Shown here one piece after another: positions 1 to 8,500 of a stretch of 11,329 nt of DNA. The stretch covers positions 1 to 11,329 of the forward strand of contig CAMFLN010000032.1 of the NCBI GenBank assembly GCA_945957305.1, in the 5' to 3' direction. This DNA comes from an uncultured Planctomycetaceae bacterium. GTDB lineage: Bacteria; Planctomycetota; Planctomycetia; Pirellulales; JACPPG01. Every line of letters starts with the position of its first letter. The stretch's first letter is position 1. The translations under genes and the position numbers were made by a program. The notes under the pieces were generated by a model, which had not been told where the DNA came from, searched no databases, and saw only the letters and a list, made by a program, of their open reading frames with translations.

Positions 1-1689
1 CGGCCAGGCGTACAGCCGTGGCCCCGCTGGCGTCGAACGTAATGTCAGATCGACCGGGATCGTCATCTGTTGATTGAACGGCATACCGGGAAACGTGATC
101 CCCTGCCCCCAACCGATCTGCACGCGGCGCCCATCCGGCGCGTTGCTATAGGTCTGCGCGGCGTAAAAATTTCCGTACCAGGTTTGATGCTTGCCGGGCT
201 CGGGCGTAAACGCGCGGCCGTCGAACTGCCCCAGCACGTACTTGCCATCCGCGCCGTACAACACCCAGCGCCCCTTCGTCTCGTCGTCATCAACGTTTAA
301 TTCGAACAGATCGGGGCACTCGAAGAAGCCCTCGATGCGGCTGGCGAACTCCCAGATTTTCAGATCCGCCGAGGTGTAGAAGGCAATCCAGCGTTTGCCA
401 TCCGTTTCGTCATACACGGCCATGACCCAGCGCCTGCTCGGCGCATGCCACAGCAATCGCGGGTCACGTCCTTGATGTCGCACTACGGGATTGCCGTCGA
501 ATTCGGTCCAACTGCGGCCGGCGTCATTACTATAGGCAATGCACTCCCCGCGCCCTGTGCTCGTATAGGCCAGCACCAAGGGGGGGCTGTCGCCACGTTG
601 AAAGCCGGTCGTGTTGTCCTCGTCCACCACGGCGCTTCCCGAGAAACACCAATCGCCATGCCGGCGCGGATACAACGCGATCGGCAATTCGCGCCACGAG
701 ATCAGGTCATCACTCACAGCGTGTCCCCAGTGCATATTGCCCCAGTTCCAACCGTAGGGATTATGTTGATAGAACAAATGCCACTCGCCGTCGACATGGA
801 CCAGGCCATTGGGATCGTTCAGCCAGCCGCGGCGCGATGAGAAATGAAACTGCGGGCGCAGCGGTTCGCGGTACACCGGCTGCACAAGGCGCGGCTGGTC
901 TGTATTCGTTATCGCCAATAACGCGGCGGAACCGGCCGGCAAGGCATCGACCTCGATTCTCAACCCCTTGCCGCGATACTCGGCCACGTCGACGGGCGCC
1001 CACAGCGATGGCGGCTGCGCGTCATTCTCGGCCAACTCGGCGTCGAATTCACGTATCGTTTGTCCGTCGACCACCAGGCGCACGCGGCGCTGTGTCGCGC
1101 CGGTCCGGATGGGAAAATTCAAATACGGTCCGTCAAGTGTGATCTCTCTTTGTGCTGGTTCAGGAGCCAGCCGGCGATCACTTTGTGCGATTTGATCGAC
1201 GCACACGTGTCCCCAACCGCCGGTCGCGCGATCCACGATGCGAATCACTGCTTGCCGGCCACTGAGCTCTCGTACGTCCCACGTTTGCCAATCGAGCTGT
1301 TCGTTGCCACCCCCGGCGGCCGGTCCGGTGGCGCTGCGCACGACCTGGCCGTCGACGAGCAGGTCGATGCAGGTCTCTCCGGGGTGGTGACCGCCGCCGA
1401 TCAGAAAATTGATGCAGCGGCGTTCGATCTTAAAACGTGGCGATTCCAGCTTGCCGGTCGTGGAGTCGCCGCCGCGATACGAGTTCACCAGTCCACGACC
1501 TTGAAAGCCACTGACCGCCATTTGATTGGCCAACGTCCCGCGGGCCGGGGCGGCGCCGAATGCTTCCCCTTCCGCCTGCCAGGCGCCGTAAGTTTCCCCC
1601 TCGAAGTCGGCCAACAGCAGGTCCGGTCGGTCCGCCGCCCGCAAATCGCCACAGCACAGCACCGCGATACATAGCAAAGCAAATCGCAT
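1..1689 (-). CDS. Secreted GH32 fructan hydrolase (levanase/fructosidase-like), C-terminus cut by window edge
   Basis: The frame is open from an ATG at 1689 to base 1 (563 residues, no stop), so the gene continues outside the window. Residues 1-19 look like a Sec signal peptide, with possible cleavage near LRAA|D. Residues about 20-175 form a predicted beta-rich module (starting LLLADFEG). About 178-275, with PYLNFPI, resembles the DUF4980-type domain that often precedes GH32; this is from memory. The catalytic five-bladed propeller starts near 280. WLNDPNG gives the nucleophile D292, GRDPRLLW the transition-state residue D409, and FFECPDLF the acid/base E457. FYQHNPYGWNWGNMHWGH and FSGSAV are further GH32 hallmarks. 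The family hydrolyses beta-fructosides such as levan, inulin or sucrose; which substrate applies here cannot be told. The C-terminal beta-sandwich is missing because the window ends. No clear Shine-Dalgarno precedes the ATG. It lies 248 bases downstream of a DUF1501 gene on the same strand. Confidence 0.93.
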   Translation of the reverse strand, partial: MRFALLCIAVLCCGDLRAADRPDLLLADFEGETYGAWQAEGEAFGAAPARGTLANQMAVSGFQGRGLVNSYRGGDSTTGKLESPRFKIERRCINFLIGGGHHPGETCIDLLVDGQVVRSATGPAAGGGNEQLDWQTWDVRELSGRQAVIRIVDRATGGWGHVCVDQIAQSDRRLAPEPAQREITLDGPYLNFPIRTGATQRRVRLVVDGQTIREFDAELAENDAQPPSLWAPVDVAEYRGKGLRIEVDALPAGSAALLAITNTDQPRLVQPVYREPLRPQFHFSSRRGWLNDPNGLVHVDGEWHLFYQHNPYGWNWGNMHWGHAVSDDLISWRELPIALYPRRHGDWCFSGSAVVDEDNTTGFQRGDSPPLVLAYTSTGRGECIAYSNDAGRSWTEFDGNPVVRHQGRDPRLLWHAPSRRWVMAVYDETDGKRWIAFYTSADLKIWEFASRIEGFFECPDLFELNVDDDETKGRWVLYGADGKYVLGQFDGRAFTPEPGKHQTWYGNFYAAQTYSNAPDGRRVQIGWGQGITFPGMPFNQQMTIPVDLTLRSTPAGPRLYAWP

Positions 1690-1937
1690 GAACTTATTGA
1701 TGTATGACTAAAGGAACGCGAAAGGCCAAAACGTCTGGCTCTCCGCGGCTGCCATGGAGAACGTTTGCTGTCCACGGCTGCCAAGAATGGAATCGCATCG
1801 CTACGCAAGTCCGCGGGTCAACCAGCGGCGACCGCGGAGGCATGCATGACTTGCCCCAAGTTTGGCCCAGCGAGGGCGTTGCCGCAAGCGCCGTCGCAGC
1901 GACAAAGCCGGCTCGTAACCCTGGGGCACGACCCGTG
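1690..1937 (-). other. Intergenic region upstream of the GH32 gene
   Basis: This 248-base stretch between the end of the DUF1501 gene and the GH32 start has no convincing gene. Just before the GH32 ATG the minus strand has TTGGCC, 17 bases, then CATACA, which is only a poor sigma-70-like match. It would put the transcript start within about 20 bases of the ATG. No hairpin with a T-tract was seen after the DUF1501 stop, so read-through into GH32 is not excluded. The nonamer CGGCTGCCA occurs twice on the plus strand (near 1746 and 1775), with no evident role. Confidence 0.4.
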
Positions 1938-3398
1938 CTAAGTCAGCCCGGGAATCGGGTCGCCATGATAGATCTGATGCGGCCGGTCCTCTGCATCATG
2001 CCAATTGGCCGTGGCCGGAATCCCCAGGGCCTGATAGATCGTGGCCGCCATGTTCTCGGGTCGAACCGGATTGCTGGCCGGGAAGGCGCCATTGCGATCT
2101 GACGAGCCAATCACGCGGCCCCCCTGCACGCCGCCGCCGGCAAAGAAAACACTCTGCACGGCGCCCCAGTGATCGCGCCCCGGCAGCTTGACCCCGGGTA
2201 ACGTCGAAATCTTGGGCGTGCGACCAAACTCGCCGGCCATCACGATCATCGTGCTGTCGAGCAACCCTTCGTTCAGCAAGTCATCCAGTAAAGCCGACAA
2301 GGCACGGTCGGTCGGTGGCAGCAAGTAATCCTTCAAACAGGGGAACAGCGCCTGATGCGTGTCCCAGGTTTCGTTATTGCCGAGGTTCACCTGCACCAGG
2401 CTGACGCCGGCGGTGACCAAACGCTTGGCCATCAACAGCGACCAACCGAAAACGTTGCGACCGTAGCGGTCGAGCACCTGGGCATCAGCATTCACAACGT
2501 CGAAGGCCTGATGAACCTTCGAGTCGGCCAGTAGCGAAATCGCATCCTGCCGGTAACGGTCGAACGACTCGTTCGCGGCCAGGCGTTCGAGCCCCGCGCG
2601 CTGGCGACCAACCTCGTTCAGCAGCGCCAAGCGGCGCTGGAAGCGGTCACCCGCCAGCCCCTCGGGCAGCGCCAAGTTCGGCGCCTGGAAAACGTAGCCT
2701 CGCGGGTTATCCGCGCCGCGTTCGAAATGGAAGCCATATTCAGGCCACGCGCCGTACGAATTGGCGTTGAAAGCGCAGGCTTCGACGAACCAGGGATCGC
2801 GGCGCGGGCCCATCTGCCCGGCGAACTGTCCCGGAATGACGCGCCCCGAACGATGCACAAGTCGCTCGGGCAGTACCACGGCCGGCGGCAAATTGTTGTG
2901 CGACGGCAAGGCCGCGCCTGCCACCGCGGCGATCGACGGCCAGTCTGTCGATTTAGGCTTTACCGGATCGAAGGCCGGCGGAATCGCCGACACGCCCGAG
3001 AGCATGATCATATGGCCGGCCGAGTGATCGTTTGACGGATGCGTCAAGGAGCGGACCAGCGACCAGTGCTCGCTGCGCTTGGCCAGCTCGGGCAGATGCT
3101 CGCAAATCTCGATGCCCGGCGTACGCGTGGCGATGGGGCGAAATTCGCCGCGAATTCCCTCGGGGGCATTCGGCTTCAGATCAAAGCTCTCGTGCTGCGA
3201 CAATCCGCCCGACAGGAAGATGTAAATGATCGACTTGGCGCGGGGAGTATTTCCCTTAGCCTGTCCCGCCGTAGCCCCAGCCGCGCGGAGCGCCGTCAAA
3301 TGATTCATCCCCAAGCCCAACAGCCCGACGGCGCCGGCTTGCAGCGCGGAACGGCGCGATAAGCGGGGATGATGCGGCCAGTGGGGAATGACGCTCAT
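1938..3398 (-). CDS. Tat-exported DUF1501 protein
   Basis: DUF1501 proteins have an alkaline phosphatase/sulfatase-like fold and are very abundant in planctomycetes, but no reaction is established. The chosen ATG at 3398 gives 486 residues with a twin-arginine signal: RLSRRSALQ (R15-R16) followed by a Gly/Ala/Leu core. A GTG at 3440 would add 14 residues. I prefer the ATG because it places RR near residue 16, as in the other DUF1501 protein of this window (RR at 17-18); neither start has a strong ribosome site. Family motifs are present: GGLSQHESFDLKP (about 64-76), SNDHSAGH (about 122-129), WDTH (about 345-348), GEFGRTPK (about 389-396) and GRDHWG (about 407-412). It follows the propeller gene by about 100 bases (59 if the GTG is used), so it is probably the third gene of that operon. 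The stop is TAG at 1940-1938. Confidence 0.92.
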   Translation of the reverse strand: MSVIPHWPHHPRLSRRSALQAGAVGLLGLGMNHLTALRAAGATAGQAKGNTPRAKSIIYIFLSGGLSQHESFDLKPNAPEGIRGEFRPIATRTPGIEICEHLPELAKRSEHWSLVRSLTHPSNDHSAGHMIMLSGVSAIPPAFDPVKPKSTDWPSIAAVAGAALPSHNNLPPAVVLPERLVHRSGRVIPGQFAGQMGPRRDPWFVEACAFNANSYGAWPEYGFHFERGADNPRGYVFQAPNLALPEGLAGDRFQRRLALLNEVGRQRAGLERLAANESFDRYRQDAISLLADSKVHQAFDVVNADAQVLDRYGRNVFGWSLLMAKRLVTAGVSLVQVNLGNNETWDTHQALFPCLKDYLLPPTDRALSALLDDLLNEGLLDSTMIVMAGEFGRTPKISTLPGVKLPGRDHWGAVQSVFFAGGGVQGGRVIGSSDRNGAFPASNPVRPENMAATIYQALGIPATANWHDAEDRPHQIYHGDPIPGLT

Positions 3399-3499
3399 GC
3401 GTTTGGCCTTGGGCGAGGTCGATCGGGGCGGGTGACGCACGCCCTTACCCTACCAATCGGCGAACGTTGATGCAATCAAAGTGTCCGGCCCATCTAACC

Positions 3500-5527
3500 C
3501 TACGGGATCTCGTTGAGCGTGTAGTACGCGTCGGGATGCAGCAACTTGGCCCCGTCGGCCGCGGGAATGTCCTTGAGCTGCAGGTGGTAAACGCGGCGTT
3601 TGTCCCGCTCGGGGACGACAATGTGGGCCGAAAGCCCGTCGCCCGCCACTTGGATCGCGCTGATTTTGTTTTCGCGACGTTCGATCTCGGGCGATCCGTA
3701 CGTGTCCCAATAGTGATAGGTGTACGACTCGAGGAACCAACGATCGAGTTCCGCGGCTTTACCGGCATCGATCGGGCGGGTGAATTTTAGATCCCAACCG
3801 TCACGGGTTACGTTCATCGACAATATTTCAAACGGCGTGACGCCCGTATAAACGACGCGCTGCAAGCCATGTGATTGTCCACCCAATGATCCCCAGCCAC
3901 GATTCGTCTCGCCGACGAACATGCTGCCATCGGGGGCGAAGATCAGTCGATTGACCCCGGATTGGAAGCCACTGCGAAACCCAATGCAGGCGCCCTGCAT
4001 GCGTCCGCCGACCTCTTCCAGCATGCAGCGCAAGATCAGCGAATTGGTCAACTCGGCGACGAAGCACTGCCCGGCGAACGGACCAAACCGACCGCCGGTC
4101 GTATCCCATATCGGTTCGGCGGTCGAACGTGCCACGGCCAGCGGGAACCACACGGCCGGTTGAATCACTTCGGGCGTTTCCCCCTCTTTCACACCCGGCA
4201 TCCAAGGGAGGCTCGTCTTATGACCGTAGAACTCCCCTTGGCGTACTTCCTGCAGTTTGCAGACCGGGATGTATTCGCCTTGGTTGTCGGTGTACCACAT
4301 GCGCCCGGCAGGATCGAAGTTCAAACCGTTGGGACTGCGCAAGCCAAAAGCCCACGGCGTGATCGTGCCGTCGCGCGCGATCTTGATACAACAGCCGCGG
4401 AAGGGAACTTCGGACAGTGGCGGGCTGAATCCCAAGTTCAGCGTCGCGAAAAAATCACCGGCCGGATTGCGGATCGGGCCGTAGGCGAATTCGTGATAAT
4501 TGCCCGAGATGCCGAAGCGGTCGCTCACCGTTTCATATTCGTCGGCTACGTCGTCGTTGTCGGTGTCGCGCAACAGCGACATTTCCGGTCGTTGCACGAC
4601 GTACAAGGAATGGTTGCCGTCGACCATCAGGCCGAGCGGTTCGTGCAACCCCACGGCGAAGCGCTGCCAACGAATCTGATCGACGTCTTCGGCCAAGGGA
4701 TTTGTCACGAGCCAAACATCCCCACGCCGCGTCGCGACGTACAGCTTGCCGTCAGGCCGAAAGGCCAGCCCACCGACTTCGACCAAAGTGTCGGGATCGA
4801 GCGGCAAGGTTTCGATGCGGTAGTGCTCGGCTTCCCCCTTAGGCGGAAAGTCGCGGTCGAGCAAGCGATCCAACTTGACCTGAAAACCGGCCGGCACCGA
4901 CGGATTGAAATAGAAGTTCCACTTGTCACGCCGATGCGCAACTTTGATCAACAGGTCGTTGGCCCCCTCGCGCAAATCGAGCGCAACCGTGTCCTGTTCC
5001 ATCGCCTGACGCGTGCCGGCTCCGGTGAAAATCAGCGGCTGCCCGTTGAGCCAACCTACGACCTGGTTCTCGCTGCCGATGGACACAGGGACGCGCATCG
5101 CCCGCGGACTTTCGACCCGGCGGTACAGATAACAGACGCAATCGTCCGAGGTTTTGAACCGCGCCAAGCTGACGCGCAGCCCGTCGCGCAGGCTTACGCC
5201 GCGCCAGCGAGCCTTTTCCCCCTTGCCGTCGTAGGTCGCATCGAGCTTGATTTCCTGTTCGGGCGGATAAACAGTGTCCAGTCCTTTGCCGTCGGTATTG
5301 TCAAAGGGTCCGATCAATTGCCAGGTGGCGGGCCAGCGAATGGCGCCGCTGGCTTCGAGCGAAGCCTTACGTGTGGCATCGCGCGTGTCCTGCTTGATGT
5401 AGGTCAGTTTCTCTTGCGCGCGTGCCGGCAGCGACACGGCACACCATGCGAACACGGCCACCGTTGCCGATAGCACCGTCCGCTTCAGCAAATCAAGCGA
5501 CAGCCTGGTAGTTGTTGGTCGACACAT
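3500..5527 (-). CDS. Exported beta-propeller protein, sugar dehydrogenase-like (PVC type)
   Basis: This 675-residue protein has a Sec signal peptide with likely cleavage after ARA (residue 37). Residues about 60-215 look like a jelly-roll or galactose-binding-type module (WQLIGPFDN, GWLNGQPLIF, LREGANDLLIKV). About 240-560 is a propeller of the glucose/sorbosone dehydrogenase or NHL type, with repeats such as GGLAFRPDGKLYVATRRGDVW, given here only as an example blade. DTDNDDVADE (321-330) resembles a calcium-binding acidic loop. GLRSPNGLNF (395-404) resembles the GxRNPxG strand that carries the catalytic arginine of soluble PQQ glucose dehydrogenase, and H345 in NYHEF could be its histidine; both equivalences are inference. 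A C-terminal beta-domain spans about 565-665. There is no CXXCH haem motif; the haems are on the upstream gene, whose stop overlaps this start. Enzyme activity is plausible but unproven, and many such planctomycete paralogues are uncharacterised. Confidence 0.88.
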   Translation of the reverse strand: MCRPTTTRLSLDLLKRTVLSATVAVFAWCAVSLPARAQEKLTYIKQDTRDATRKASLEASGAIRWPATWQLIGPFDNTDGKGLDTVYPPEQEIKLDATYDGKGEKARWRGVSLRDGLRVSLARFKTSDDCVCYLYRRVESPRAMRVPVSIGSENQVVGWLNGQPLIFTGAGTRQAMEQDTVALDLREGANDLLIKVAHRRDKWNFYFNPSVPAGFQVKLDRLLDRDFPPKGEAEHYRIETLPLDPDTLVEVGGLAFRPDGKLYVATRRGDVWLVTNPLAEDVDQIRWQRFAVGLHEPLGLMVDGNHSLYVVQRPEMSLLRDTDNDDVADEYETVSDRFGISGNYHEFAYGPIRNPAGDFFATLNLGFSPPLSEVPFRGCCIKIARDGTITPWAFGLRSPNGLNFDPAGRMWYTDNQGEYIPVCKLQEVRQGEFYGHKTSLPWMPGVKEGETPEVIQPAVWFPLAVARSTAEPIWDTTGGRFGPFAGQCFVAELTNSLILRCMLEEVGGRMQGACIGFRSGFQSGVNRLIFAPDGSMFVGETNRGWGSLGGQSHGLQRVVYTGVTPFEILSMNVTRDGWDLKFTRPIDAGKAAELDRWFLESYTYHYWDTYGSPEIERRENKISAIQVAGDGLSAHIVVPERDKRRVYHLQLKDIPAADGAKLLHPDAYYTLNEIP

Positions 5528-8500
5528 TACTTCAACTCCTCGGCGATCAATTGCTGCCAGGTATTTGCGTCGCCGTCTTTCGGCGCCAACACGGCAACGC
5601 TCGCCGTGCGGTCAACGGTCGTGTTCTGCGGCGCGAACTTGAGGAAAATCTGCCACCGCTCGTTTTGTTTTTCGATGACCCAGGTGACCGGGTTCGAGGC
5701 AGCACGCAGGTGGACGGCGAGCGGCTGTCCCTCGTGCTTGAATTGCAAAGCGCCCGTCGCCGCGTCGCGTTGTTCGCCCGCGTGCACGGGGCTTGCCCCC
5801 GAACTGTTAATCCAGAGCGGTTCCTCTTGCGATTCGCCCGCTAGTAACCAGGCGGTGGTGTGCGGCGCCGCGTTCAGGGTCACGTCGCGAACGATCCCCA
5901 TGCCGGCCGCATTCCGCACCGAGGTCAGCCGCTCGGCAATCACTGCCGCTTTGTCACCGTCGAATGCCAGACGGTAGCGCAGCGTGGGCCCTGCATCGTC
6001 GACCTTGTAGCCGAGAAACACCAGCCGCGAGGGGTGCAACTTCTGATCTTTGACCAAGGCGCCGAGCGCCGGATCTTCGGCCCGGCCGGCGACACTCGGC
6101 GGCGGAGCGTCGGCCGCGGTCACTTCCCAAGGGCAACCTTGTGGCGCGGTCCAAAAGATCTTGCCCAGCACGTGCGCGGGATGCCCGCCACGACCATTCC
6201 ATACTGGTCCCAGGTCCAGGAACTCACCGCTCCAGGCGTACGCCAGGCGCCCCATCTGTGCGTCGAAGGCGACGTTCACTTCGTTGGGAAAGCGCACTGC
6301 AATGCCGCGCGGAGTCGTGCCCGGCAGGAACGTGCGGATCGCCAGCGGCCGTTTGCCCGCCACCAGGGTTTGCAGTTTCTGTTGCTCCAAGCCTTCGGCG
6401 ACGGCCAGATATTGCCAGATCGCGTCACGCTGCCGAGCAGGATCACCGCCGAGAATATCCTTGTAAGGACTTTCGCCATTGAGGAAGACCGTCGGCATGC
6501 GCGTCCCCATTTGAATCCGCTGCGGATCATGCATCCATCGCAGATACCATGGGTTGTTGATGCGCGCCGTCACATTGGCCAGGTCTGGCCCGCGTGTTCC
6601 GTTTGCGGGAACGCCGAGCATGTCGTGGCACTTCGTACAGCCAAAGCCCCGGCTACCGACGAGAGTTCGCCCTGCTTCGGCAGCAGCAGCCAGGGCCGGG
6701 TCTGCTTCCAATTTCTCGGCGCTCGCAGCCGTGATCTGTGATTCGGCCAAGGGCTGCGCATCGAGCGTTGCCAACTGTTCGGGCAAAGGCGCCACGTGTG
6801 TGCGAATGAAGCGTGGCATCTGCAGCGACATCCACGGCCGCGACCGTTCGTCCCGTTCGAGAACTCCGTGCAACGTCTTGCCGGTGAGTTTCGCCGTGAC
6901 TTGCGTCAAGGAAGGGGGGGACACTGATTCGCCCGCCGCGTCCTGTCCCGTTCCCAGTTGGTTGACGTATTCCACCGTGAGCCCGCCGATCCCATCACGT
7001 TCGTGACAGGCCAGGCAATTGAAACGAGCCAGCGCGAGCGTGGCGTCATAGCCTGGCGCCGCGGTCGCCGGCGATGCTTTGGCCGATTGCAGGAAGGCGG
7101 CAATCTTCTCCCGATCGAGCCCTTCGCCAAAGCGGGGAGCGCGGCCGCCGGCTGACGCCGTAGCTGATTCGAGGCAACCGCCTGTCGGTTTCTCGGCGAT
7201 CGCCAGCAAATCCTGCGGGGCCTGCGCCGGCTTCCATACTTCTTTTTCGCTGGTTGGTTTGAATTCGTGGCACGCAGCGCAATTACGAACGCGCATCACT
7301 TGCCGGCCGAGGTGCATGATCTGTTGCTCGGCAGAGAGCTGCGCGAACTCGCCCCGCTCGGCGTCACTGCTACCAAGTTCGGCGAACGCCGCTTTTATGG
7401 TTTCGGCCGCGGGTGCGTCAGGCAGCGCGAGAGAAGGCGTCTGCGCTGCGTCGTGATAAATCAAGTGCAAGGCGAGTTGCCGCTTATCCAATTTGCCGAG
7501 CACGAACGTGGGCATCCGTCCGGCCGGAGCCGTGGCCTCGGGCTTATGCAAAAAGGCCTCGATCGCCTCGGGGGTCGTCTTCTGCGACAGACCCCGTAAT
7601 GTGACGCGGGCAGGCCGGTCTCCCTGCCGCTCGTGACAGACGGCGCAGCCGACCTGCTGAAACAGCTTTGCGCCGGCGGCTGCCGTTTGTTGAATCACCT
7701 CGGCCGGAGGATCGGGAACCAGTTCGAGCGGCTTTCCTTCGGCGGCGAGAAACTTGGCAACCGCGTACCTCTCGGCAGCGCCTCGCTCGTTCTCGGTGAA
7801 TAGCCGCGGCATCACGGCTTCCGGCCGGTGCGCGGGCGGATTGGCCAGCCAATGGTAAATCCAACCGGCCTTGACGCGTGTGCCAACACCAGTCAGTCGC
7901 GGGGCGGGGCGCGTCGAGATTTGTTTCGACAGCGGCATCCTGTCGTTGGGCAGGTGGCAAACGACGCAGTTGTGATCTTCGACCGATAGTCGAGCTGCGG
8001 TGAAAACGTCGACGATCGGTTGATCATGTACTTCATGTCCTAGCGCGCGCGATGGGAGCGGCTCGGCAATAAACTGTTCGGATTGCCACTGGAACTGCAA
8101 ACGTGCCGGGGCCTCGGCGGATGGTTCGTATTCGACTTCGAATCGATTCAGTCCGAGTGCGAGGTCGACCCCGGTAGAAAACTGCCCGGGCTGCCCCGGG
8201 TCGCCGTTGAGGGTGAGCGGGATCGGCTTATCGCCAATGGACATTGTCACACGCCCGGTCCCCTGCGCCGCGAACTGGTACTGGCCGGGGCGCAGAATTT
8301 CGATCACGCCGCGATAGTGCACGCGCCAACCTGTTGCCGGCAGACGGGGATCCGGCGATTGATCTCGCTGCAGGTCCCAGGCGGGTATCGGCTCATAGCG
8401 TGTGAACTCGAGTTGTGTTGCCGGATGCGAATAGACGGCGATCAAGCCTGGCACGCGGACCGGAAACGCATCGTCATCCTCGGGCGCGGCCGCACTGGCG

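Noticed and set aside
580..586. Run of seven G inside the GH32 gene, and a similar run at 6914-6920 in the cytochrome gene
   Set aside because: Considered as possible frameshift or slippage sites, but both frames continue intact with conserved motifs on either side.
1926..1938. Short stem GCACG/CGTGC at the DUF1501 stop
   Set aside because: Only 5 bp with a 3-base loop and no T-tract, so not credible as a terminator.
1704..2102. A plus-strand frame across the gap before the GH32 gene
   Set aside because: It overlaps the 3' end of DUF1501, has no ribosome site or motif, and its composition looks like chance.
3399..3440. GTG start adding 14 residues to the first DUF1501 protein
   Set aside because: It is possible, but the ATG at 3398 gives a twin-arginine position like that of the paralogue; kept only as an alternative.
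3962..5473. A 503-codon open frame on the plus strand, opposite the propeller gene
   Set aside because: It is antisense to a well-supported gene. Its translation has no family motif or signal peptide, and long antisense frames are common in GC-rich DNA with strong codon bias.
5860..6741. A 293-codon plus-strand frame opposite the cytochrome gene
   Set aside because: Its Arg/Pro/His-rich translation shows no domain, and the opposite strand carries clear CXXCH motifs in the right frame.
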